Below are positions 57,526-64,000 of a stretch of 64,000 bases of DNA, one piece after another. Position numbers and translations under genes: made by a program. How positions within the stretch are numbered: the stretch's first letter is position 1; each line of letters opens with the position of its first letter. Source of the stretch: Paraphysoderma sedebokerense (lineage: Eukaryota > Blastocladiomycota > Physodermatomycetes > Physodermatales > Physodermataceae); assembly GCA_025602915.1 (NCBI GenBank), contig JAHLJZ010000007.1:372001-436000 (forward strand), written 5' to 3'. The notes beneath the pieces were generated by a model. The model saw only the letters and a list, made by a program, of their open reading frames with translations, was not told where the DNA came from and did no database searches.

Positions 57526-58575
57526 TTAGTAAGGCACAAGGCTTGGATCTAATTCAGACATTGTTGGCACCGTTCTTCTTCCTTCATATTCTTGTACTTT
57601 TCTGATATGCTGCTCCAGCGGAGTTGATAGTTTTTTCAATGACATTAAGTAGTTCCTCTTATGTTGATTCTTTTCAATATGATGTTTCAACATTTCGGAA
57701 AATCTCTTCAATCTAAGATATATATCACTCTCTTCGTCTTCATCCTCTGTCTCATCAGTGTTTTCATTCATGTTAGATAGAAGAGGACGTATCGTTTCTT
57801 GCTGTGCTTGTACGCTTTGTTGGAATGAACGATTTTGAACTTCGAAGGGGAAAGAAATGGAAGGACAGGCCGAATTCCTGATAGTATGTGCATTGTCTAG
57901 ATCGTCTGAAATGTTTCGTTTAATTTCCTCTAGTACCTGCGGGGGCGGTTGTTTGTCATCTTTACGGGGGTGAATACATAGATGTTGACCTTCTACATGG
58001 AAGCATCCGTCGGGAAACTGTCTCATCTTGATTTTACCATGGCATGGATATTTTGAAATCGCCTTGGAACGTCTTTTCTTCTCTTCGTTAGGGACCAACT
58101 TTCGTCGAATGTGTTCACTCTGGGTACATTGATACTCATGTAATATCCATTTCTCTTGTAGGCGCTGATGCCTTCGGCTGTTACAGAGATTAGACTGATA
58201 CTTTGTGAATTATTATCACAGATGAACTTACACCCAGTTAAATGTATCTCCATTCGCGATTGCATCCCGAACCTGGTCTGCGGATGCATTCTCCGACGCT
58301 GAAACAATGAATCTATAGGTGTATTTTAACGATGATACATCACCATTTTCGGCGCAATCAACAATGATTCGCCTTATATGCTGTGGGATTTCGTCCAATG
58401 TCAATGTTATGCCCTCGATATCCATAGATATATTGCGTTTAGTGCAGCATTGCCGACAAGTTCGTCTGTGTGACCCATAAATCGTTGGAAATGATGATAA
58501 AGGGATGGACCGTCTACAAGATTTACAAAATTGTTCAACTTCAGCATCGGCATTTCTGTTTACCTGGGTGGCCAT
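57526..58575 (-). CDS. Cys/His-rich putative DNA-binding protein (GCM/WRKY- or FLYWCH-like zinc fold)
   Basis: Two exons, 58575-58232 and 58177-57526, give 331 aa. The N-terminus has a zinc-ribbon-like cluster, FCKSCRRSIPLSSFPTIYG followed by CRQCC (two C-x2-C pairs). The central module, created by the splice, has the order W-x2-HEYQC near residue 130, a basic KKRRSKAISKYPCHGKIKM, and QHLCIHPR, that is, C...C-x-H...H-x3-H. This pattern resembles the WRKY-GCM1/FLYWCH zinc-finger superfamily, found in fungal regulators and in proteins derived from DNA transposases; I am only moderately sure. An acidic stretch (DETEDEDEESDIYLRL) and a C-terminal helix follow. No transposase catalytic domain is present. 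It is head to head with XPB across about 250 bases. Confidence 0.75.
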
Positions 58576-58826
58576 GGGGAGAAATTATGTCGGAGATGTG
58601 AGGTGTATATGCAGTCTATATTCTTTGTGCGGTCGGTTAATGTTTGGACTTGCCGACAGCGTGTAATCACTTGTATTAATTAAATTGAATGGTCACGTGA
58701 AAATCATGTGACAATGCCGAGCTTAGAATCCCTTAGCCAGTGTCCATCAGTCATCACAGACAGTTCCCTTCTCATTCATCCTTTTTTCTGTCAGAGGTTG
58801 TCCTTCGTCTTTTTCACCTTGTAGCC

Positions 58827-61800
58827 ATGCCACCCCGAAGGAAAGCCTCCAGCGATAATTTGGATGACGATACGTACGCCCCCAGTAAACGGAGGCGACT
58901 AACTAAGCCTAAGTCTGCGACCTTAACTGAGAAAGAACCAGAAGAAAAGGTCGAAGATGAGGTATACGACGATAGAGATCTCGAAGAGATTAGTTCCGAT
59001 GACGATTCAGATAATGAAAAGGAGAAATCTTCGTCCACCCGGATTCGGTTGAAGATGATCCGCCCTACGAATTCCATGGATGAAGTTAGCCATTTATTCG
59101 GCAATGAGGATTTCAAATTTTTGCAATTGAAACCCGACCACCATGCAAGACCACTATGGATTAATCCGGAGTCTGGAAATATTATTCTGGAAGCTTTTAG
59201 TCCCATCGCTGAAATGGCCCAAGATTTTTTAGTTGCCATTGCTGAACCTGTCAGTCGGTTTGTACATTTCATTTTATTGAGTTTCTTTATTTCCATTTTT
59301 GGCTCTTGCTGGCCATTTTGTATGAAAGGTGAACTGTAAGGACTTCGTCAGCCGAGATGGATGCTTCAACATGCCAATGTTGGAAATTATGCGATGCCAG
59401 CCTCTCCACAGCAGTTGGGATCGATTTATCAATAAAGCTCTCATTGATTTTGCTCTATTTTGTCAAAATATGTTTCCGTTCCAACCTATCCGAATCTCTT
59501 TGCTAAACGATTCGCAGGCCGACCCACGTACACGAGTATAAACTTACACCTTATTCCATGTACGCAGCGATATCTGTTGGCCTAGAACCAAACAACATTA
59601 TCAATGTTCTGAACCGACTTTCTAAGACTCCATTACCAGAATCTATATCTCAATATATTAAGCAGTCTACTGTATCGTATGGAAAAATCAAATTAGTATT
59701 GAAGCACAATCGTTATTTTGTTGAATCCGAACATGCGGATATATTACAGATGTTGCTGAAAGATCCTGTCATAAGGGACGCCCGGAAGTTGAGGAATGAT
59801 GGAGAATATGAGAAGAGCGGCAAACGTATGGGACTTCTAACCGAAGCCGCCCCGAAGAAAGATGGTTTAGTCATCCCTGGAACGAAGAAAGACAAAAAGG
59901 ATGAAAATGCTAGTGCAAAGCAAAAGGAGTCTAAACAGGATAAGGATGCAGATAATATTGGCGAGAAAGAAGACGTGGAAGAAGAACTGTTCGGCGCGAT
60001 CATGTCACTCGAAAAAGGTGAATATGAAGAAGCTAGTTGCTTCTATTACCTGGACACTAATGAATTGTTACATGATTCAATAGACGACGAAGCCGAGGAT
60101 GTTACAGATGATGTCCAAGTTCACTCCTTCGAGATCCAAGCATCTCATGTAGAAACCATTAAAAAACACTGCAACACTATCAACTATCCCGTCCTTGAAG
60201 AGTACGATTTCCGCAATGACCTTCGGAACCCAAATCTCGAGATAGATTTAAAACCGACTACAATGATTCGCCCATATCAAGAAAAGTCATTGTCAAAAAT
60301 GTTCGGTAATGGAAGAGCCAGAAGTGGAATTATTGTTCTACCTTGCGGGGCTGGCAAAACTTTGGTCGGAATAACTGCAGGATGTACTGTAAGGAAAAAC
60401 ACACTGGTCTTGTGTACTAGCGGGGTCAGTGTGAGTCAGTGGAAGCAACAATTTTTACAATGGAGCAATATCAATGAAAAGCAAATTGCTTGCTTCACTA
60501 GTGACACAAAACAATGGGTATGATATAAGAAAGTTTTTGAAGCGTGCGACTTCGACTGACACATTACAATAGTTTCAAGGCGACACTGGTATCCTTGTTT
60601 CCACCTACACAATGGTCGCCAATACAGGAAAACGAGCCCACGATACGCAGAAAATGATGGATCTCATTCAATCGACAGAGTGGGGTTTTCTTCTACTTGA
60701 TGAAGTTCATGTTGTCCCGGCGAACGTGTTCCGTAGAGTCTTAACTACCATCGCAGCGCATTGTAAATTGGGATTGACTGCCACGCTGGTGAGGGAAGAC
60801 GATAAAATTGCCGATTTGAATTTCTTGATCGGGCCAAAGTTGTTTGAAGCCAATTGGATGGATTTGGCTGCACAAGGACACATTGCCACTGTTCAGGTAA
60901 ACGTAAACTTCCTAACCTGGAGCTGTTGAATTGACGTATACTAACTTGTGAAAAGTGTGCTGAAGTATGGTGTCCGATGACTGCCGAGTTTTATCGGGAA
61001 TACATTAATCAGACAGCAAGGTTCGTATGTCGTGCTCATTAGTAGAATAGAGACAAATCTAAATCAAGTTACTAGGCGGCGACGACTTTTGTATGCAATG
61101 AATCCGAAGAAATTTCAAGCATGTCAGTATCTTATTCAATATCACGAGAGTCGCGGCGATAAGATTATTGTCTTTTCAGATAACGTGTATGCATTGAAGG
61201 TACGTAATTGGATTTCGACTGCCCGACATTAAGAGTCAACATTAATCTCATGTATTCAGGCATATGCTTTAAAACTCAAAAAACCGTTCATTTACGGGGC
61301 AACCTCTCACGCAGAACGCACAGCTATCCTTTCTCAATTTCAACACAATCCTCTCATCAACACAATATTCTTGTCCAAAGTCGGTGACACGTCTATTGAT
61401 TTACCAGAAGCAACTTGTTTGATACAAATTTCATCGCATTACGGGTCAAGAAGGCAGGAAGCACAGCGATTGGGACGTATTTTAAGAGCGAAACGTCGAA
61501 ACGACGAGGGCTTCAACGCATTCTTCTACAGTTTAGTTAGTAAAGATACAGAAGAGATGTACTACAGTACAAAGAGACAACAGTTTTTGGTCGATCAGGG
61601 TTATGCATTTAAGGTAAATTTCCCCTCCAAATTCTGTGCTCCGTTTCAGGCATGTCCTTTATGGCACGCTGAGCTAATTTCGATGTGTTTTAGGTGATTA
61701 CCCATCTTGAGGGTATAACTTCCACTCCCAACCTTGCATATTCGACTTTACAAGAACAGCGTGAATTGCTTCAATCTGTCATCATGGCTACCGAGTCGGA

Positions 61801-62056
61801 AATCAACGAAGACGATTTACGTCCCATGTCACTTGCGCCATCAAGTTCCACGTCTGCACCAACAATGTCAAAGGTTAAAAAGCAAACAGCAGTTAGGCGG
61901 ACAGGTGGTATTAAAAGTTTATCTGGTGCAGATGATATGGCGTATATTGAATATGAGACGAAAATGAATATGATTGAAAAAGAAAAGCAGCGAAAAAAAG
62001 AAACGGCTGGGAAAGAGAGGCATGCATTATTCAAACAATGGTATTCCAAGAAATAG
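58827..62056 (+). CDS. ERCC3: TFIIH helicase/translocase subunit XPB (Ssl2)
   Basis: ATP-dependent DNA translocase of TFIIH, needed for promoter opening and nucleotide-excision repair in the nucleus. Exons 58827-59257, 59518-60517, 60573-60896, 60956-61020, 61076-61199, 61260-61613 and 61694-62056 give 886 aa (yeast 843, human 782). Motifs in order: N-terminal damage-recognition region ([36 protein letters not shown]), [20 protein letters not shown], Walker [16 protein letters not shown] box [16 protein letters not shown] at about 60690, [14 protein letters not shown], and in the second RecA domain [26 protein letters not shown] and [13 protein letters not shown]. The C-terminus ends [15 protein letters not shown] Lys/Glu-rich insert lies near residues 240-290. 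The 260-nt first intron is confirmed by the unbroken [12 protein letters not shown] join. Confidence 0.97.
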
Positions 62057-62410
62057 TTGTTGGCTGTTGTTGAATAAGTTTTTGTAGATTAATTGTATAA
62101 TTCATCTAATAAATTGATATACCCTTAAAATTGCAATTCCATATGTTGGTTGATTTTCAGGTCAAACTATGATAAAAAACGATTTAATGAGTTGATTTAT
62201 ATTACAGGTTTCATGGCGATTGAAAGTATTCGCAAATTATGTTAAAAAAATAAAATAAAATAATGCTTAGCATCGCTTTCTCCCACTAGTGACTAAGACC
62301 ACACTTCCGACCACTACATCGTTAATACCTCAAAATGGCAAAAAACAATTGACATTATAGTTTACAGGTATTATTGTACAAAAACGAAAGTAAATGAAAA
62401 AGACAATAAA
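62057..62410. other. Convergent intergenic region
   Basis: 354 AT-rich bases between converging genes, with AATAAA at about 62109 after the XPB stop. No other feature. Confidence 0.45.
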
Positions 62411-64000
62411 CTATTGGTATTGTGATAATAACATAGCATATTCAATGTTCTTCTGCAACACAGTATCCAATTCACCTTGAAGCTTCTTCAATTTTTCCTC
62501 CAGTTCTTTGGTGTTTCCGTCAGTTCCGCCGTCACCGCCGGAAGTGTCGCTTGGTGCTTGCGCTTTGAATTCTTCCAATTTTTCTTTCAAATCTTCATTC
62601 TCGGATGTTAAATTGGCGCATTTCATTTGTACCGTATTTAAATCATTCAAAAAGCTGGTCAAATCTTCATCCCGTGCTTTCAGATTGTCTTTGAGCTTAG
62701 CCACCTCATTCTCTACCGAAACCTTCTGCTTCTGTAATTCTTCAAACTGTCGAGACATCTCTTGAATGTTGAGTTTAAGACTTTTCACTTGTTCAGCATG
62801 CTCCTCTTCCATGGTTTGTATCACGTCGACTTGAGACGATGCTTTGGCTGACTGTTGAGACAACGATTGTTTAAGATTATCGATGTCATCGGATAAATCT
62901 TGGTTCGTAGATTGTAGTGTCGTGATTTTAGTCATGAGTTCTGAATTAGCGATTTGAAGATTCTTGATTTCGTTCTCGAGGAACGGGACGCTGTCGATTG
63001 ATGCTTTTAGAGAAGACATTTGAGATTGAAGACTCTGATTTTCAGTTTGCAGCGTGGCAATTTGTGTATCGGATGATTCAATTTTTTGCTGTAAAGAAAC
63101 CAACTTTGACTCGAGTGTAGCATTTTGAGTTTGAAGGGTGTTTAGTTCTTCGATCTGGTTTTGGCGAGCTGCTTCCAATCTCGTGACTTCATCCCGGGTA
63201 TTCTGGAGATCAGATTTCAAAGTAGAGTTCTCTTCCTCCAATGCCTTAAGTTCGTCAGCGCTTACCGCGTCCTTCTCATTGATTTGGCTTTGTAGCGATT
63301 GTATCTTAGAATGCAGCTCATTATTCGCAGATTGCAGAGCACTGCGTTCTGATTGTGCTTGTTGAAGGGCCGAGTTTAACTCATCCTTGTTAGACTCCAT
63401 TACTTGCTGTAATTCTCTTGACGACGATGCCGAAGCTTCAATTTGGGCTTGTAATGATTTAAGATCCTCCGTTAGATGAGCGTTCATCGCCTTCAAGGAT
63501 TCGACTTCAGAGGATAATTCTGCATTATTAGAGAGCGCTGATTCGAGTTCTGCCGCAAGCGCTTGATGCTTGGATTGCTGCACCGATATTTCCTTCGCGG
63601 CACCGACGAGTTTTGACTCCAGTTCCTCCTTCTCGGCTAACAATCGTTTGGAGTTGTCATCAGAGTCAACCAGCGACGCTTTTAATTTCTCATCCAATGA
63701 TTCCAATTGAGACTGTAACTCTGAGTTAGTCTTTCCAAGCTCTACAATCTGATCTTTTGCCGCAAGTAATTGAGATTCCACTTCCTGCATATGTTGAGCA
63801 TGGTTAGCCGAAGTGAGCGCGGCGTCGTTATGCTGCTTTTGTAGCGACTCTAATCTAGTTTGCAGGTCCTCGTTGTCATTTTTGAGCTGTCCGATATCGC
63901 CTTGAAGCGCACCGTTTATCTTTTGAAGTTGCTCAACCGTATCTGATGATGTAAGAGCTTCGTTTTCCTCCATGAGTGACTGCATCCTCAACTGTAAATC
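62411..64000 (-). CDS. Long coiled-coil protein, C-terminal part, cut by the right edge
   Basis: About 530 residues of unbroken coiled coil to the window edge, with no intron. Heptads are rich in Leu, Gln, Ser and Glu, with repeating E-L-x-S-x-L and L-Q-S-Q phrases (for example SELQSQLESLDEKLKASL). A short Gly/Asp hinge (SDTSGGDGGTDGN) lies near the end, followed by a final helix ending IEYAMLLSQYQ. Composition and length fit golgins, USO1-like tethers or cytoskeletal filaments, but coiled coils match many families by chance and the N-terminal head is outside the window. Function is unassigned. Confidence 0.8.
   Translation of the reverse strand, partial: DLQLRMQSLMEENEALTSSDTVEQLQKINGALQGDIGQLKNDNEDLQTRLESLQKQHNDAALTSANHAQHMQEVESQLLAAKDQIVELGKTNSELQSQLESLDEKLKASLVDSDDNSKRLLAEKEELESKLVGAAKEISVQQSKHQALAAELESALSNNAELSSEVESLKAMNAHLTEDLKSLQAQIEASASSSRELQQVMESNKDELNSALQQAQSERSALQSANNELHSKIQSLQSQINEKDAVSADELKALEEENSTLKSDLQNTRDEVTRLEAARQNQIEELNTLQTQNATLESKLVSLQQKIESSDTQIATLQTENQSLQSQMSSLKASIDSVPFLENEIKNLQIANSELMTKITTLQSTNQDLSDDIDNLKQSLSQQSAKASSQVDVIQTMEEEHAEQVKSLKLNIQEMSRQFEELQKQKVSVENEVAKLKDNLKARDEDLTSFLNDLNTVQMKCANLTSENEDLKEKLEEFKAQAPSDTSGGDGGTDGNTKELEEKLKKLQGELDTVLQKNIEYAMLLSQYQ

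Noticed and set aside
59329-59541. Open frame inside the first intron of XPB as an extra exon
   Set aside because: Joining 59257 to 59518 gives an unbroken, highly conserved [13 protein letters not shown], so nothing needs to be inserted.
1-64000. tRNA, rRNA, CRISPR arrays, LTR elements, LINEs or transposons
   Set aside because: I looked for clover-leaf boxes, direct or long terminal repeats, reverse-transcriptase and transposase motifs and saw none that I could support by eye; a covariance-model and repeat search would be needed to be sure.

Overview
The window looks like nuclear DNA from a compact, AT-leaning genome of an early-diverging, zoospore-forming fungus, most likely a chytrid. The fungal evidence is a Gti1/Pac2 (WOPR) regulator and short GT-AG introns, mostly 51-100 nt, many with CTAAC/CTAAT-like branch sites. 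The zoosporic evidence is a set of genes only a flagellated cell needs: axonemal dynein heavy chain DNAH1, a MYCBPAP central-apparatus protein, IFT80 and the transition-zone protein TMEM107. I see no viral, prokaryotic, transposon, rRNA, tRNA or CRISPR content. All exon models below were built by eye from reading frame, splice sites and remembered family motifs; no alignment was run.

Layout. 1-8663 (-): DNAH1, cut by the left edge. 9229-12583 (+): DDHD phospholipase. 12915-13967 (-): unknown low-complexity protein. 14476-15420 (-) and 15746-18783 (+): an EF-hand protein head to head with MYCBPAP. 18879-19931 (-): unknown helical protein. 20256-21883 (-): WOPR regulator. 22559-23937 (-): unknown protein. 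24784-25943 (+): GINS2/Psf2. 26283-27319 (-): TMEM107. 28075-29853 (+): calreticulin. 30458-32878 (+): dynein adaptor with CC1 box and Spindly motif. 33303-36144 (-): HutD/Ves cupin fused to an AstE/aspartoacylase-type metallohydrolase. 36802-38307 (+): unknown Ser/Pro-rich protein. 39299-43054 (-): IFT80. 44026-46376 (+): unknown basic Ser-rich protein. 47256-54664 (+): a 2372-residue zinc-finger plus giant coiled-coil protein. 54868-56982 (-): DHHC palmitoyltransferase. 57526-58575 (-): Cys/His-rich putative DNA-binding protein, head to head with XPB/ERCC3 at 58827-62056 (+). 62411-64000 (-): C-terminus of a long coiled-coil protein.

How the genes work together. DNAH1, MYCBPAP, TMEM107 and IFT80, perhaps with the EF-hand protein, serve motility, transport and gating of the flagellum. 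The Spindly/BICD-like adaptor would link cytoplasmic dynein to cargo. GINS2 and XPB are replication and transcription/repair housekeeping genes. Calreticulin, the DHHC enzyme and the DDHD lipase act in the endomembrane system.

The most interesting observations are: a 6-nt microexon carrying the catalytic cysteine of the DHHC enzyme; an apparent AT-AG intron next to a 9-nt exon in calreticulin; the HutD-AstE fusion; and the zinc-finger/giant coiled-coil protein with recurring K-V-D-S units.
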